Part shown: positions 8,946 through 19,965 of the stretch, piece by piece
Layout: each line of letters starts with the position of its first letter
How positions within the stretch are numbered: the stretch's first letter is position 1
Assembly: GCA_903920215.1 (NCBI GenBank)
Contig: CAIXLG010000169.1
Location: 1-50,987 of the forward strand
Length of the DNA: 50,987 nucleotides
DNA from: an uncultured Chlorobiaceae bacterium
GTDB lineage: Bacteria; Bacteroidota; Chlorobiia; Chlorobiales; Chlorobiaceae
Direction of reading: 5' to 3'
Made by a program: the position numbers and the translations under genes
Notes under the pieces: generated by a model
Database searches by the model: none
What the model saw: the letters and a program-made list of their open reading frames with translations, nothing else
What the model was told of the DNA's origin: nothing

Positions 8946-9692
8946 TCACGAGAGCAGTTCATTTAAAAAATCATCCATGGTATAAAATCCAGGTTTGGTT
9001 TTATGGCGAAGGGCAAGCCAACTTGCAGCTTCAACGGCGCCTGAGGCAAAACCTGAACGGTTTTTCGCTGTATGAGAAATAACAATTTCATCAGCATCAG
9101 AATCAATAAAGGCTGTGTGTTTTCCGAACACACCTCCAAGCCTTAGAGCTGCAACCTGCAGTTCATCAGGTGCAAGCTTTCTGTCGTCTGAGAGTTGACG
9201 GACAATGGTTTTTTTGCGGCTGTTTGCCGATAAAATCATATCGGCAGCCCGGAGAGCGGTTCCACTCGGGAAATCAGCTTTAGCGGTGTGATGCTGCTCT
9301 GCAAAGGCAATATCAAACTGGGGAAAAGGAGCAATCAGCCGTGCTGCTTCGCGCACGCTTCTAAGGAAAATGTTAACTCCAAGCGAAAAATTAGCTGAGT
9401 AGAGAAGTGAAGCACCTGCCAGAGAGACCTTTTTTTTGACCTCATCCATGACATCATCCCACCCTGTTGTACCCACAATAATGGGAACCCCGGACGAGAG
9501 CATGGCTGGCAGATTGCCGAGAAATGCATCCCTGACTGTAAAATCAATAATGGCATCGCTGCCATGAAACACTTCAGGAACGACAGGGGTATCTACATCG
9601 AGAACTGCAACAGTTTCATGGCATCCAGACTGACTGATCACACTGGCAACCTGCTTGCCCATTCTGCCATTTCCTACAAGAGTAAACCTCAT
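8946..9692 (-). CDS. dapB: 4-hydroxy-tetrahydrodipicolinate reductase
   Basis: 248 aa. Reduces HTPA (dihydrodipicolinate pathway) with NAD(P)H in lysine and diaminopimelate synthesis. Seen: N-terminal dinucleotide motif [19 protein letters not shown], and the active-site stretch [16 protein letters not shown] with the catalytic His and Lys. It is slightly shorter than the roughly 270 aa E. coli enzyme. It lies 64 nt after parB on the same strand, with a small membrane protein directly downstream. Confidence 0.95.
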   Translation of the reverse strand: MRFTLVGNGRMGKQVASVISQSGCHETVAVLDVDTPVVPEVFHGSDAIIDFTVRDAFLGNLPAMLSSGVPIIVGTTGWDDVMDEVKKKVSLAGASLLYSANFSLGVNIFLRSVREAARLIAPFPQFDIAFAEQHHTAKADFPSGTALRAADMILSANSRKKTIVRQLSDDRKLAPDELQVAALRLGGVFGKHTAFIDSDADEIVISHTAKNRSGFASGAVEAASWLALRHKTKPGFYTMDDFLNELLS

Positions 9693-9756
9693 AATGATTG
9701 CTGTACGTAACGTTTGCGGTGAAAAAAATGCAGTTTAAACCGGCCTGTTTTCACAC

Positions 9757-10638
9757 TTAATTCATAATATCGAGAAGCCTGTCGAGATCGTCATTCGAAA
9801 AATACTGAATATGAATTTCGCCCTTGCCACCTTTCTTTTCAACGATACGAACCTTTGTTGCAAGTTTATCTCGAAGTATGGACTCAAGCTGGGTAACGTG
9901 GGAAGAGCGTTCAAATGAGTCGGGCACTAATGGTTTGGACTGATCCTTGAACATGCGGTTAACCAGTGCTTCGGTCTGACGAACTGAAAGCTGACGACTG
10001 AGAATCTGTTTCCATACCTTCAACTGCTGCTGCTCACCAGGCAGGTTAATCAACGCTCTTGCATGCCCTGAGGATATTTCCCTGTTGCGGATGCTGTCCT
10101 GAATCTGTAACGGAAGCTTGAGAAGCCTGAGAAAATTACTGACCGTAGAACGGTTTTTGCCGACTTTCTGCGCTATCTCGTCCTGGGTCAGACGACACTT
10201 GCTTGTCAAGCTTTTAAGTGCCAGTGCAACTTCTATGGCATTAAGATCCTCGCGTTGAATATTCTCGATAAGCGCCAGTTCAAGCTTGCTTGAATCATCA
10301 TGCGCTTCAATAACATAGGCAGGAATAAACTTGAAGCCGGCCTGCTGAACAGCTCTGAGACGACGTTCTCCACTGATGAGCTGATAGCCTTCACCATCCC
10401 TGCATACGGTTACCGGCTGTATGACCCCATTTTCAATGATTGAGTTTTTCAGCTCTTCAAGCGCATTTTCATCAAATTCTTTGCGGGGCTGAAACGGATT
10501 TGCACGTATTTTTTCGATAGGCAGGCTGCCGATACTCCCGTCCTGGGCAAGCTCCTGCTCCTCATTCCTTGAACCGGAATCAAACCCCTCGTCCGGAATA
10601 AGTGCCTTTAACCCTCTTCCCAGTGCTTTTTTTGTCAT
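9757..10638 (-). CDS. parB: Chromosome-partitioning protein ParB
   Basis: About 293 aa. N-terminus KKALGRGLKALIP is the ParA-interacting signature. The CTPase/ParB core includes NPFQPRKEFDE and LISGERRLRA (GERRxRA motif), followed by a helix-turn-helix (LTQDEIAQKVGKNRSTVSNFLRL) and a C-terminal dimerisation region. The start is uncertain: ATG 10638 gives the family-typical MTKKALG; GTG 10647 would add three residues. It follows parA by about 20-30 nt. No parS-like palindrome was found in the window by eye. Confidence 0.95.
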   Translation of the reverse strand: MTKKALGRGLKALIPDEGFDSGSRNEEQELAQDGSIGSLPIEKIRANPFQPRKEFDENALEELKNSIIENGVIQPVTVCRDGEGYQLISGERRLRAVQQAGFKFIPAYVIEAHDDSSKLELALIENIQREDLNAIEVALALKSLTSKCRLTQDEIAQKVGKNRSTVSNFLRLLKLPLQIQDSIRNREISSGHARALINLPGEQQQLKVWKQILSRQLSVRQTEALVNRMFKDQSKPLVPDSFERSSHVTQLESILRDKLATKVRIVEKKGGKGEIHIQYFSNDDLDRLLDIMN

Positions 10639-10665
10639 ATCCCTCACCAGCTCACCGGTCAGCCG

Positions 10666-11460
10666 CTACTGCCGGACTTTAAATTTGTTAATATTGCCGT
10701 CTCTTTCAAAAATCTCCTGTGCCAGATCGAGGTAATCCTTCGATCCAATACTCTGAGCGTCGTAGAGCAGCGCAGGTTTACCATGACTTGGCGCTTCAGA
10801 AAGACGAACATTCCTGCGGATATAGGTTTTATAAACCTTGTCTTTGAAAAACTTCTTGACTTCTTCGGCAACTTGTGAGGCAAGACGAAGCCTCGCATCA
10901 TACATGGTAACCAGTACACCTTCAATTTCCAGTTTCGGATTAAGGTGCTTTCGGACAATACTGATGGTATTGAGCAGCTTTCCCAAACCCTCGAGAGCAT
11001 AATATTCGGCCTGAACCGGAATAAGCACGGAATCTGCGGCAGTAAGCGAATTAAGTGTGATCAGCCCTAACGAGGGCGGACAATCGATAATGATATAATC
11101 GTACTGGGCGCGAATTCCCTTGAGCGCTTTCTGCATCACATACTCGCGTTCTTTCATATTGACCAGCTCTACCTCCATTCCGACAAGATTGACATTGGAC
11201 GGAAGAACATCGAGATACTCAAGACTGGAAGACTTGATAGCATCCTGTATGTTGCCGCCTTTTACCATAACCTGGTAAAAAGTATTATCGATTTCATCGC
11301 CTACTTCAAGACCAAAGCCCGACGTGGCATTGGCTTGAGGGTCGATATCGATAAGCAATGTCTTAAACTCAGAAATAGCAATAGATGCGGCTATATTGAC
11401 GGAAGTGGTTGTTTTTCCAACCCCTCCTTTCTGGTTTGCAATCGCAATAACTCTGCCCAT
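10666..11460 (-). CDS. parA: Chromosome-partitioning ATPase ParA (Soj)
   Basis: 264 aa ParA/MinD-superfamily ATPase. Canonical deviant Walker A KGGVGKTT at 11-18, [12 protein letters not shown] (Walker A'), and [11 protein letters not shown] (Walker B). It works with ParB in chromosome segregation. It heads the parA-parB-dapB-membrane-protein run on the minus strand. It gives a useful contrast within the window: the cassette protein at 1-3439 carries KGGVGR where this housekeeping protein has KGGVGK. Confidence 0.96.
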   Translation of the reverse strand: MGRVIAIANQKGGVGKTTTSVNIAASIAISEFKTLLIDIDPQANATSGFGLEVGDEIDNTFYQVMVKGGNIQDAIKSSSLEYLDVLPSNVNLVGMEVELVNMKEREYVMQKALKGIRAQYDYIIIDCPPSLGLITLNSLTAADSVLIPVQAEYYALEGLGKLLNTISIVRKHLNPKLEIEGVLVTMYDARLRLASQVAEEVKKFFKDKVYKTYIRRNVRLSEAPSHGKPALLYDAQSIGSKDYLDLAQEIFERDGNINKFKVRQ

Positions 11461-11556
11461 GTACTAACCAGGGAAATTTATAGCAGTTGAAGTTCTGTTA
11501 TGACTTGGTACATTATAATACTTACATGAACCATTACAAATTTTTAATCTCGCTTG

Positions 11557-11688
11557 ATGGAAAGGCTGGAACATCAATTCTATAAGCAACCCACACTTGA
11601 AGTTACTGAACAACTGCTTGGGAAAATTTTTGTTCATGTGTTGCCGGGAAACCTACAGCTTAAAGGCAGAATTGTTGAAAGTTGCTGA
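11557..11688 (+). pseudogene. 5' relic of a 3-methyladenine DNA glycosylase (AAG/MPG family) gene
   Basis: ATG 11557 opens a 43-codon frame whose product contains PTLEVTEQLLGKIFVH and LKGRIVES, matching the start of AAG-family glycosylases (which read roughly LLGK-L-V...G-I-V-E-x-E-A-Y). It stops at TGA 11686, exactly where the E-A-Y catalytic region should follow, and nothing resembling the remaining 150 or so residues precedes the next gene at 11747. I read it as a deletion remnant. The enclosing 286-nt gap also carries the divergent parA and ETF-QO promoters. Confidence 0.7.
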
Positions 11689-11746
11689 AAATATTTCTTT
11701 TTTTACTCTGCGCAGGTTTATCTGAAGGGTGTAAAATTAACAGTAC

Positions 11747-13405
11747 ATGGTGCAGGATCGTCAGTCACTTGAATTCGATATTGTCTTTATCGGCGCTGGG
11801 CCTGCAAACCTTGCATCGGCAATACACCTGCAGCGTAGGCTGAAACAACATAACTCTCAATCGGCAAATCTGCTTGAACCAACCATAGCAGTTATCGATA
11901 AGGGTCGTTATGCTGGCGCTCATCTGCTCTCCGGCGCTCTGCTTGATCCGAAAGCTCTTGAGGAATTTTTCCCGGATTACCTGGAGCGGGGATGTCCTGT
12001 GGAAACTCCGGTTTCAAATGAACATCTATGGTATCTGACCGCTAAAAGAAAGTTTCCTTTTCCGTTTTGTCCCGAGCCGTTCAACAATAAGGGGAACATG
12101 GTTGTATCGCTCAGCCGGCTGGGATCATGGATGGCTGAAGAGGCTCAAAAGGAGGGCGTTCAATTCTTCGACAATACAGCCGCTGCTCTGCCTTATGTTG
12201 AACATGGCAGACTTGCCGGCATACTGACTGATGATAAAGGTATCGACAGAAACGGTCAAAAAAAAACCAACTTTGAAGCAGGGCTTTTGCTTACAACAAA
12301 AGTTGCCGTCATAGGGGAAGGCTCTGACGGGTCATTCTACCGCAAAGTTTGTGAACACTTTCCGACAAGGCAGGAAACTGTTCGGCAACGATACGAAACG
12401 GGAGTAAAAGAGACGTGGCGCATACCGGCTGGCCGCCTCGTCGCGGGAGAGGTGCACCAGATGTTTGGGCACCCTCTTCCAACTGACAAGTATGGTGGCG
12501 GATGGCTCTATGCCTTCTCCCCGACACTGCTCTGCCTTGGGTTTGTCACTTCGCTGGAACCCGATTCTCCGATGTGCGATCCCTATCGTAACCTTCAGCG
12601 GTTTAAACAGCATCCGCTGCTTGCCAGAATACTTGAAGGCGGAAGCATGATTGAGTCGGGGGCAAGAACAATAACGTCCGGCGGAGCAGATGCCATTCCC
12701 CCTCTATACGGCCCTGGGTTTCTTGTTACCGGTGAATCTGCCGGCCTCGTGAACATGCAACGCCACAAAGGGCTTCACCTGGCGATGAAATCCGGAATTC
12801 TTGCTGCTGAAACCATGTTTGAATCGCTTTTGCATAATGATTTTTCTTCTGATCAATTGAAGAGCTATGATGAACGGTTCAAAAAATCGTGGGCTTACGA
12901 TGAGCTGCATGCTGCAAGAAACTACCGGAAGGCTTTTGATAGCGGACTCTATTCCGGCTTGCTTCATGCAGGACTTCAGCTTACGTTTCCCGGTCTTGCA
13001 ATGGCTGATGGCTTTGTAAAGCAACGTAGCAAGAAAAATGGAGCAGCATCACAGAGCCCTGAAAGAGAGTCCTTCACTCCCGACGGTAAACTCACGTTCA
13101 GCAAAACAGAGAGCCTCTACCGGTCGGGCACAATGCACGAAGAGAACCAGCCGTGCCACCTGCTTATAAAGCCGGAAGATATTGAGGAAATATGCCTGAA
13201 AAAATGCACTGTAGAGTATGCCAATCCTTGCCGTCACTTCTGCCCGGCGCAGGTTTACGAAATAACAAGTGATCCCCGACCTGAACTCAAACTTAACCCG
13301 TCGAACTGCCTGCATTGCAAAACATGCGAAACAGTCGATCCTTATGGAATAATTACCTGGATACCCCCTGAAGGTGGCGGCGGTCCCGGCTATAAACTCA
13401 GTTAA
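11747..13405 (+). CDS. Electron-transfer flavoprotein:quinone oxidoreductase (ETF-QO)
   Basis: 552 aa. Membrane-associated FAD and [4Fe-4S] protein that passes electrons from ETF to quinone. FAD-binding IGAGPAN (15-21) at the N-terminus; FTPDGKLTF; and the C-terminal cluster ligands in RHFCPAQVYE and CLHCKTCETVDP, ending GGGGPGY as in the family. No etfAB genes are in view, so the electron donor is unknown. In a strict anaerobe it would most likely work with menaquinone or a related quinone. mnmA follows after 3 nt. Confidence 0.93.
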   Translation: MVQDRQSLEFDIVFIGAGPANLASAIHLQRRLKQHNSQSANLLEPTIAVIDKGRYAGAHLLSGALLDPKALEEFFPDYLERGCPVETPVSNEHLWYLTAKRKFPFPFCPEPFNNKGNMVVSLSRLGSWMAEEAQKEGVQFFDNTAAALPYVEHGRLAGILTDDKGIDRNGQKKTNFEAGLLLTTKVAVIGEGSDGSFYRKVCEHFPTRQETVRQRYETGVKETWRIPAGRLVAGEVHQMFGHPLPTDKYGGGWLYAFSPTLLCLGFVTSLEPDSPMCDPYRNLQRFKQHPLLARILEGGSMIESGARTITSGGADAIPPLYGPGFLVTGESAGLVNMQRHKGLHLAMKSGILAAETMFESLLHNDFSSDQLKSYDERFKKSWAYDELHAARNYRKAFDSGLYSGLLHAGLQLTFPGLAMADGFVKQRSKKNGAASQSPERESFTPDGKLTFSKTESLYRSGTMHEENQPCHLLIKPEDIEEICLKKCTVEYANPCRHFCPAQVYEITSDPRPELKLNPSNCLHCKTCETVDPYGIITWIPPEGGGGPGYKLS

Positions 13406-13408
13406 CGT

Positions 13409-14494
13409 ATGCATTCGAAAAAAAAAGTTGTTGTCGGTATTTCGGGAGGAGTTGATTCAGCCGTTTCGGCATGTATGCTTGTTGAACAGGGCTATGAAGT
13501 CACGGGTTTAAACATCAGGGTGCTCGACTCTCTTGATGAGAAGCCTTCACTTAAGCCATCGCCGCTTGTGATCAGCGACCATCCGGATTTTCAGATTCCA
13601 GTGTTGACCCTCAACCTCAGCAGTAAATTCAGGGATGAAGTAATCCATTATTTTCATGATGACTATCTTGGAGGCAGGACACCAAACCCCTGCATGGTCT
13701 GTAATAAAAAAATCAAATGGTTTGGTCTTTTTGAAGGATTGAAGCTGCTTGATGCAGATTTTGTTGCCACCGGCCATTTTGCTGCCACCGACTTCAGCAA
13801 TGGAAGATATCGCCTTTACAAAGGGGCTGACCAGGAAAAAGACCAGAGCTATTTTTTGTGGATGCTCTCGCAGAGTGACCTCTCAAAAACTCTCTTTCCT
13901 CTCGGAAAGCTTACCAAACCGGAAGTCCGCAAGCTGGCTCACTCATTCGGGGTAAGAGCTGCTGAAAAAAAGGAGAGTCAGGAGATATGCTTTGTTCCGC
14001 AGGACGATTACTGCAACTACCTTGAAGGCGCTATACCCGGCCTGACGGAAAAGGTAGCGGGCGGAGATATTGTGGACGAAACAGGCAACATTATCGGCAA
14101 ACACCGCGGCTATCCCTTTTATACAATCGGACAGCGTCGCGGGCTTGGTGTTTCTGCCAAAAAGCCCCTCTATGTCACGGCTCTCGACACGGAGCATAAC
14201 CGCATCCATGTTGGAAAAAAGTCTTCCCTGGAATGCTCACAACTTGTCGCATCCAAGCTGAACCTGATCGGGTTGGAGAGCCTGACCGGACAGATTGAAG
14301 CATGCGGAAAAATCCGGTATCGCGACAAGGAGACACCGTGCATCATTGAGCCTCTCGGGGATAACTCAGCAACCGTGTCGTTTATTTCGCCAAAGAGTGC
14401 TGTATCGACAGGACAGGCGGCGGTCTTTTACCGCGACAGCGAAGTTCTCGGAGGCGGATTCATTTCCCGGATTATCAACTCAACCCATCAGTAA
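13409..14494 (+). CDS. mnmA: tRNA-specific 2-thiouridylase MnmA
   Basis: 361 aa. Thiolates U34 of Lys, Glu and Gln tRNAs. PP-loop SGGVDS (12-17), TPNPCMVCNKKIKW with C98 as the likely nucleophile, ATGHFA, and C194 in EICFVPQDD as the partner cysteine; GQRRGLGV and the C-terminal beta-barrel are also present. The extra C95 is a small difference. Length is normal (about 360-370). It lies 3 nt after ETF-QO and 14 nt before a carboxylesterase, so co-transcription is likely. Confidence 0.96.
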   Translation: MHSKKKVVVGISGGVDSAVSACMLVEQGYEVTGLNIRVLDSLDEKPSLKPSPLVISDHPDFQIPVLTLNLSSKFRDEVIHYFHDDYLGGRTPNPCMVCNKKIKWFGLFEGLKLLDADFVATGHFAATDFSNGRYRLYKGADQEKDQSYFLWMLSQSDLSKTLFPLGKLTKPEVRKLAHSFGVRAAEKKESQEICFVPQDDYCNYLEGAIPGLTEKVAGGDIVDETGNIIGKHRGYPFYTIGQRRGLGVSAKKPLYVTALDTEHNRIHVGKKSSLECSQLVASKLNLIGLESLTGQIEACGKIRYRDKETPCIIEPLGDNSATVSFISPKSAVSTGQAAVFYRDSEVLGGGFISRIINSTHQ

Positions 14495-14508
14495 GCCTAT
14501 TTTCAACT

Positions 14509-15177
14509 ATGCTGCAACGCAATAACCTTTCACTCACTTATCTGGACCTTGCACCTGCAAAACCGGAAAATGCCCCGCTTGTGATCATGCTTCACGGATA
14601 TGGCAGTAACGAAAAAGATCTGATTCAAATAGCACCGGCACTGCGCCCGGAATTCCGCTATATCAGTGCAAGAGCACCACAGACAATGGACTTTGGCATG
14701 TATGGCTGGTTTCCCATTGACTTTACCCATAGCGGCATCACCGTCGATTACAGTGCGGCCAAAAAAGCCCTTGAACTGTTGATCAAATTCACCGGTGAGA
14801 TCATCGGGGAGTACCGGCCTCGCGGAAACAAGGTTTTTCTTATGGGGTTCAGTCAAGGTGCGGTCATGAGCTATCTGATGGCGTATAATGCCCCGGAGCT
14901 GTTGCATGGCGTTATTGCGCTGAGCGGACAGCTTCCCGAGTCATCCCAGCCGCCTGAAACAGCAAAGCCGGCACTGAGGAAGCTCCCTTTTCTTGTGATG
15001 CATGGAATCCATGACGATATCCTGCCGATCGCAAAAGGCCGGGCGGCAGATGCATGGCTGCAACAGAACGTTGATGATCTGACCTATCGTGAATACCCTG
15101 TAGCCCATCAAATTTCTGACAGCGGGATTGTGCTTATCAGCTCCTGGCTTGAAGAAAAAATGCCTGAATCGGATTAG
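14509..15177 (+). CDS. Phospholipase/carboxylesterase-family alpha/beta hydrolase
   Basis: 222 aa. Carboxylesterase/thioesterase type (similar to acyl-protein thioesterase and YpfH). Seen: [10 protein letters not shown] oxyanion region, [15 protein letters not shown], nucleophile GFSQGA, acid in HDDILP, and histidine in AHQIS. There is no signal peptide, so it is cytoplasmic. Substrate unknown. It is the third gene of the run that starts at ETF-QO. Confidence 0.88.
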   Translation: MLQRNNLSLTYLDLAPAKPENAPLVIMLHGYGSNEKDLIQIAPALRPEFRYISARAPQTMDFGMYGWFPIDFTHSGITVDYSAAKKALELLIKFTGEIIGEYRPRGNKVFLMGFSQGAVMSYLMAYNAPELLHGVIALSGQLPESSQPPETAKPALRKLPFLVMHGIHDDILPIAKGRAADAWLQQNVDDLTYREYPVAHQISDSGIVLISSWLEEKMPESD

Positions 15178-15259
15178 CATAGCCGCCACTGCCGGAAAGG
15201 AAGTAATTGCCGACTTAATCGTATATTCTCTTTTTTTTAACCGCCGCCCCGCATATAGA

Positions 15260-18200
15260 ATGAAGGACACACTCTTAAGCCTGCTCGAACAACGCATCCT
15301 TGTACTGGACGGTGCCATGGGCACCATGATCCAGCGCCATAAACTACAGGAAAAAGATTACCGGGGCACCAGGTTTGCGACCCACTCGCATCCGCTCATG
15401 GGAAACAACGATATCCTTGTTCTGACACGGCCGGATATCATTTACGCACTCCACTGCGACTTTCTTGAGGCGGGATCGGACATTATTGAAACCAACACGT
15501 TCAATGCCAACCCGATTTCCCAGGCAGACTATAATGCCTCTGACATCGTAAAAGAACTGAATCTCGAAGCTGCACGACTGGCAAAAAAGGCTGCCGATGA
15601 GTATACAGCACGAACTCCCGATAAGCCGCGATTTGTTGCAGGCTCTATAGGCCCGACCAATAAAACCCTCTCACTCTCCCCTGATGTCAACAATCCGGGC
15701 TTCCGGGCAGTCAGCTTCCAGGAAGTTGTCGATAACTATACCCTTCAGCTTGAAGGGTTGATGGAGGGTGGAGTTGATCTTCTGCTTGTTGAAACCGTCT
15801 TTGATACCCTCAACTGTAAAGCCGCACTTTTTTCCATAGAGGAGTTTTTCAAGCGCACCGGGCTGCATATTCCTGTAATGGTATCAGGAACTGTTGTTGA
15901 TGCAAGCGGCCGGACCCTTTCAGGCCAGACAACTGAGGCGTTCTGGATATCTATCGCACATATGCCGGATCTGCTCTCTGTAGGCCTGAACTGTGCTCTC
16001 GGATCAAAACAGATGCGTCCTTTCATTGCAGCACTGTCAGGGATTGCTGAAAGCCTTGTGAGCGTCTATCCGAATGCAGGCCTTCCAAACGAGTTTGGAG
16101 AATATGACGACTCACCTGACTATATGGCCGCCCAAATCGCTGACTTTGCAACTTCAGGTTTTGTCAATATTGTCGGGGGATGCTGCGGTACGACCCCTGA
16201 GCATATCAAGGCCATTGCAGAAGCGGTCAAAGCACTGAAACCGCGCCGCCGCCCTGCAAAACACCATGAACTGATGCTCTCCGGCCTGGAACCGCTAAGG
16301 GTCAACAGCACAACAGGGTTTATCAATATTGGCGAACGAACCAATGTAACCGGATCCAAAAAATTTGCCCGCCTTATCAAGGATGGCAACTACGATGAGG
16401 CACTCTCCATTGCCCGCCAGCAGGTTGAAAGCGGTGCACAGGTTATTGATATCAATCTCGATGAGGGCATGCTCGACTCCGAACAGGTGATGAAGGAGTT
16501 CCTCAACCTTATTGCATCCGAACCTGAAATATCCCGCGTACCGATCATGATAGACAGCTCGAAATGGTCAGTTATTGAAAACGGACTGCAGTGCGTTCAG
16601 GGAAAAAGCATCGTCAACTCCATCAGTCTTAAGGAGGGTGAAGAGCTCTTCAAGGAACGTGCACAAAAAGTTCTGCAATACGGTGCGGCAACCGTTGTCA
16701 TGGCGTTTGACGAACAGGGACAGGCCGACAGCTACCTGCGCCGCATTGCCATTTGCAAACGTGCGTATGATATTCTGACTCTTGAGGTGGGCTTCCCCCC
16801 CGAGGATATTATCTTCGATCCAAACGTCCTGACCGTTGCGACAGGCATCGAGGAGCATAACAACTACGCTGTTGATTTTATTCAGACGGTGCGCTGGATC
16901 AAGGAGAACCTTCCCTATGCAAAGATTTCCGGTGGTATCAGCAACGTCTCCTTCTCTTTCCGTGGAAATGAACCGGTTCGAGAGGCCATGCATGCCGCGT
17001 TTCTTTACCATGCGATCCAGGCAGGACTTGACATGGGCATCGTCAATGCCGGTCAGCTTGCTATTTATGAAGATATAGATCCTGAATTACTGGTTCGGGT
17101 TGAGGATGTTCTGCTCAACCGTCGCCCTGACGCGACGGAACGACTGGTCAGTTTTGCCGAAACGATCAGTAATGACGGAGAGAAAACCGAGGCTATAGCT
17201 GCCGAATGGCGCAGTGCACCCGTCGAGGATCGTCTTCGCCACGCATTGATTAAAGGCATTGTAGAGTACATCGAAGAGGATACCGAAGAGGCACGCAAGT
17301 TCTATCCGAGCCCGCTGCAGGTTATTGAAGGACCGCTGATGAACGGTATGAATGCCATCGGAGACCTCTTTGCCGAAGGCAAAATGTTTCTGCCCCAGGT
17401 TGTTAAAAGCGCCCGTGTCATGAAACGATCAGTAGCCTACCTTCTTCCTTTCATTGAAGCAGAAAAGGCGATGAACAAGGATACCAGTGCTAAAGCAAAA
17501 GTACTGCTTGCAACAGTTAAAGGTGACGTGCACGATATCGGCAAAAATATTGTCGCTGTTGTACTTGCCTGCAATAATTATGATGTCGTTGATATCGGCG
17601 TTATGATGCCGTGCGAAAAGATCCTTGAAGCGGCAGTACGGGAAAAAGCTGATTTGATTGGACTGAGCGGACTCATTACCCCTTCGCTTGATGAAATGGT
17701 CTATGTAGCAAGCGAAATGGAACGACTTGGCATGAAAATCCCGCTTCTGATTGGAGGAGCAACGACATCAAGAATACATACAGCTGTCAAGATTGCTCCT
17801 GTCTATTCAGGAGTGGTGGTACAGGTGCTTGATGCATCACGAAGTGTTCCTGTAGTCAACAGTATGCTCAATCCTGCGCTCAGCCCTGGTTACATTGCGG
17901 AACTGAAAAAAGAACAGGCTGGACTGAGAAAGAGCCATGCATCGCGCACAACATCCAAAAAGTACCTGCCGCTCACCGAAGCCCGCCGGAACCGTCCTTC
18001 GCTCCAGTGGGATGACACTACCGTCTACCAACCCCTCAAACCAGGTATCACCCTGCTTGAGAACGTAACCGTCGAGGCAGTGCGACCATATATTGATTGG
18101 ACGCCCTTTTTCATGGCTTGGGAGCTTCACGGACGCTATCCGCAAATTTTTGACCATACAGAAAACGGCATAGAGGCAAAAAAACTGTTTGATGATGCAA

Positions 18201-18946
18201 ACATACTGCTCGACAGGATCGAAAAAGAAACGTTGCTCGGCCTGAAAGGAGTTGCAGGTATCTTCCCTGCAAACAGTACTGGAGACGATATTGATGTTTA
18301 TGCAGATGAGAACCGTAATACCGTACTCATGACCCTGCACACCCTTCGTCAGCAGCAGGAAAAAGAAGCAGGTGAACCGAATCTGGCTCTTGCTGATTTT
18401 ATTGCATCAAAAGAGAGCGGGCTCAATGACTACATCGGAGGATTTGCCGTCACTGCCGGACTCGGCATCGAAAAGCTGCTCAAACAGTTCAGCGGAGAGC
18501 TTGACGATTATCATCGTATCATGACGCAGGCACTCGCTGACCGCCTGGCTGAAGCGTTTGCAGAAATGCTCCATGAGCAGGTGCGCCGTGAACTCTGGGG
18601 TTATGCTCCGGTAGAGAATCTCAAAAGTGAAGAACTGCTTTCGGAAAACTATCAGGGCATCCGCCCCGCTTCGGGCTATCCAGCCTGCCCTGACCATACA
18701 GAAAAAGCAGAACTGTTCACCCTTTTGAACGCAGAAACCAACACTGGCATTACATTGACCGAAACATTTGCCATGAACCCGGCTTCTTCGGTCAGCGGCC
18801 TTTACTTCGCTCACCCGGCCGCAAAATACTTTATACTCGGTAAAATCTGCAGGGATCAGGTTGAGGATTACGCCCGACGTAAAGGGATGAACAGCAAAGA
18901 AGCTGAAAAATGGCTTGCCCCGGTACTAAACTACGATCCCGAATAA
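15260..18946 (+). CDS. metH: Cobalamin-dependent methionine synthase
   Basis: About 1228 aa, matching the roughly 1227 aa of E. coli MetH. Order of modules: homocysteine domain (GAMGTMIQ; zinc cysteines in GLNCALG and [10 protein letters not shown]), pterin/methyl-THF domain ([22 protein letters not shown]), cobalamin cap and Rossmann domain with DVHDIGKN (axial His), LSGLITPS and GGATTSR, and the C-terminal SAM-activation domain ([12 protein letters not shown]). ATG 15260 is chosen over the upstream in-frame ATG at 15128 because family members begin close to [15 protein letters not shown] and the longer form overlaps the previous gene by 50 nt. No cobalamin riboswitch was seen upstream. Confidence 0.97.
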   Translation: MKDTLLSLLEQRILVLDGAMGTMIQRHKLQEKDYRGTRFATHSHPLMGNNDILVLTRPDIIYALHCDFLEAGSDIIETNTFNANPISQADYNASDIVKELNLEAARLAKKAADEYTARTPDKPRFVAGSIGPTNKTLSLSPDVNNPGFRAVSFQEVVDNYTLQLEGLMEGGVDLLLVETVFDTLNCKAALFSIEEFFKRTGLHIPVMVSGTVVDASGRTLSGQTTEAFWISIAHMPDLLSVGLNCALGSKQMRPFIAALSGIAESLVSVYPNAGLPNEFGEYDDSPDYMAAQIADFATSGFVNIVGGCCGTTPEHIKAIAEAVKALKPRRRPAKHHELMLSGLEPLRVNSTTGFINIGERTNVTGSKKFARLIKDGNYDEALSIARQQVESGAQVIDINLDEGMLDSEQVMKEFLNLIASEPEISRVPIMIDSSKWSVIENGLQCVQGKSIVNSISLKEGEELFKERAQKVLQYGAATVVMAFDEQGQADSYLRRIAICKRAYDILTLEVGFPPEDIIFDPNVLTVATGIEEHNNYAVDFIQTVRWIKENLPYAKISGGISNVSFSFRGNEPVREAMHAAFLYHAIQAGLDMGIVNAGQLAIYEDIDPELLVRVEDVLLNRRPDATERLVSFAETISNDGEKTEAIAAEWRSAPVEDRLRHALIKGIVEYIEEDTEEARKFYPSPLQVIEGPLMNGMNAIGDLFAEGKMFLPQVVKSARVMKRSVAYLLPFIEAEKAMNKDTSAKAKVLLATVKGDVHDIGKNIVAVVLACNNYDVVDIGVMMPCEKILEAAVREKADLIGLSGLITPSLDEMVYVASEMERLGMKIPLLIGGATTSRIHTAVKIAPVYSGVVVQVLDASRSVPVVNSMLNPALSPGYIAELKKEQAGLRKSHASRTTSKKYLPLTEARRNRPSLQWDDTTVYQPLKPGITLLENVTVEAVRPYIDWTPFFMAWELHGRYPQIFDHTENGIEAKKLFDDANILLDRIEKETLLGLKGVAGIFPANSTGDDIDVYADENRNTVLMTLHTLRQQQEKEAGEPNLALADFIASKESGLNDYIGGFAVTAGLGIEKLLKQFSGELDDYHRIMTQALADRLAEAFAEMLHEQVRRELWGYAPVENLKSEELLSENYQGIRPASGYPACPDHTEKAELFTLLNAETNTGITLTETFAMNPASSVSGLYFAHPAAKYFILGKICRDQVEDYARRKGMNSKEAEKWLAPVLNYDPE

Positions 18947-18967
18947 GATGCTGACTGTCAGGAACCA

Positions 18968-19012
18968 CCTTTTATCCGAAGCACCGTGTTCATAATTGCC
19001 TTGGATAAAAGG
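18968..19012. terminator. Possible bidirectional hairpin between convergent genes
   Basis: CCTTTTATCC (18968-18977) pairs perfectly with GGATAAAAGG (19003-19012) around a 25-nt loop, and flanking GGAAC/GCTTCC partly extends the stem. It lies between metH and the convergent HD gene. It lacks a strong T-run, so terminator function is likely but not certain. Confidence 0.4.
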
Positions 19013-19025
19013 TTGCTTCCAGCTG

Positions 19026-19589
19026 CTACAGCTTCATCATCGGTAATGGATTGAATGGATGCGTTTTAAGTCGATCCAGGGAAAGCGCAATAAGCTTTTT
19101 ATGGAATCCGGCATTCGGGAAAGCATAAATGACATCTGTAACAAAATCATCAGGCAAGCGACATCTGAGCAATCCGCCAGTCATATCTATCCAATCAGCT
19201 TTCCTGAAGGGTTCAACCAGCCATGAAGGATTGGCCTCATATCGCCGAAGCTTATGATGCTCGCCAATCATTGCCTCTATTTCATCGATCCAGGCAATTC
19301 GACCTGTTTCTTCCAGATATTTGCGGGCAAGCAATTGAGAAGGGATCAGGTAGTCAAAGGTGTTATCGCTCCATATTCCGATATCATGAAAGAAGGTGGC
19401 AAGAGCAATCTTATCAGCATTCGCACCTTCTCCTGCCAGTACGCGACAAAAATTTAAAACCCGCAAACAATGATTTTTATACGCTTCATAATCAGCTGCT
19501 AACAATGGCTGATACCTTGTAAACAACTCATCAAGCAGAATGGATTTATGGACGACATTCATATCGTCAAGTTTCAGTAGCTTTTTCAA
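19026..19589 (-). CDS. HD-domain phosphohydrolase
   Basis: 187 aa. HD superfamily metal-binding set: H in NHCLRVL, the HD pair in FFHDIGIW, and EHH further on. It is all-helical with no signal peptide. Members hydrolyse phosphoesters of nucleotides or related compounds; the substrate cannot be told here. It is convergent with metH, and 69 nt downstream of the pentad-repeat mini-protein on the same strand. Confidence 0.8.
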   Translation of the reverse strand: MKKLLKLDDMNVVHKSILLDELFTRYQPLLAADYEAYKNHCLRVLNFCRVLAGEGANADKIALATFFHDIGIWSDNTFDYLIPSQLLARKYLEETGRIAWIDEIEAMIGEHHKLRRYEANPSWLVEPFRKADWIDMTGGLLRCRLPDDFVTDVIYAFPNAGFHKKLIALSLDRLKTHPFNPLPMMKL

Positions 19590-19658
19590 CGCATCTCAGT
19601 TGATCTTTCGTTTATGGTTACCAGGAAGCATAGCCTTTTATCAGACTTCCTGTGTTAT

Positions 19659-19928
19659 TTAAGAACGTTCTATAGTCTCCCTATTGTGCACAATAAGATC
19701 ATCTATTTCGAGTTTTTTGATATGAGCATGCCCGATAGAAAGTTTGCCAAGAACAAGTTTGCCAATGGCCAGAGTTCCTATTGCGAGTGCTCCTATGGCC
19801 AGGGCACCTAGAGCCATTGCTCCATATGCAACTGCAGGTGAAGATTGAAAAATGCCGGGTTTGAGTGGTTCGGGAGGAGTTGTTTTGTTTGAACCGATAT
19901 CTGGATTCCTGTGCAGAAAGTCTTTCAT
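19659..19928 (-). CDS. Short pentad-repeat (ALAIG) protein
   Basis: About 89 aa if started at ATG 19928; longer starts overlap the preceding reductase gene. The centre consists of six consecutive five-residue units (AMALG, ALAIG, ALAIG, TLAIG, KLVLG, KLSIG), followed by a charged tail (KKLEIDDLIVHNRE). The regular G-x-L-x-I pattern suggests a small beta-solenoid or a membrane-active hydrophobic rod. I do not know its function. It starts 37 nt after the flavodoxin-like gene and is probably co-transcribed with it. Confidence 0.6.
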   Translation of the reverse strand: MKDFLHRNPDIGSNKTTPPEPLKPGIFQSSPAVAYGAMALGALAIGALAIGTLAIGKLVLGKLSIGHAHIKKLEIDDLIVHNRETIERS

Positions 19929-19965
19929 AATAACCGTGATTAACCAGGTTGAATCGCCTTTTGAA

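Noticed and set aside
15128..15259. Upstream extension of metH
   Set aside because: Overlaps the carboxylesterase gene and adds 44 residues not expected in MetH; ATG 15260 fits the family.
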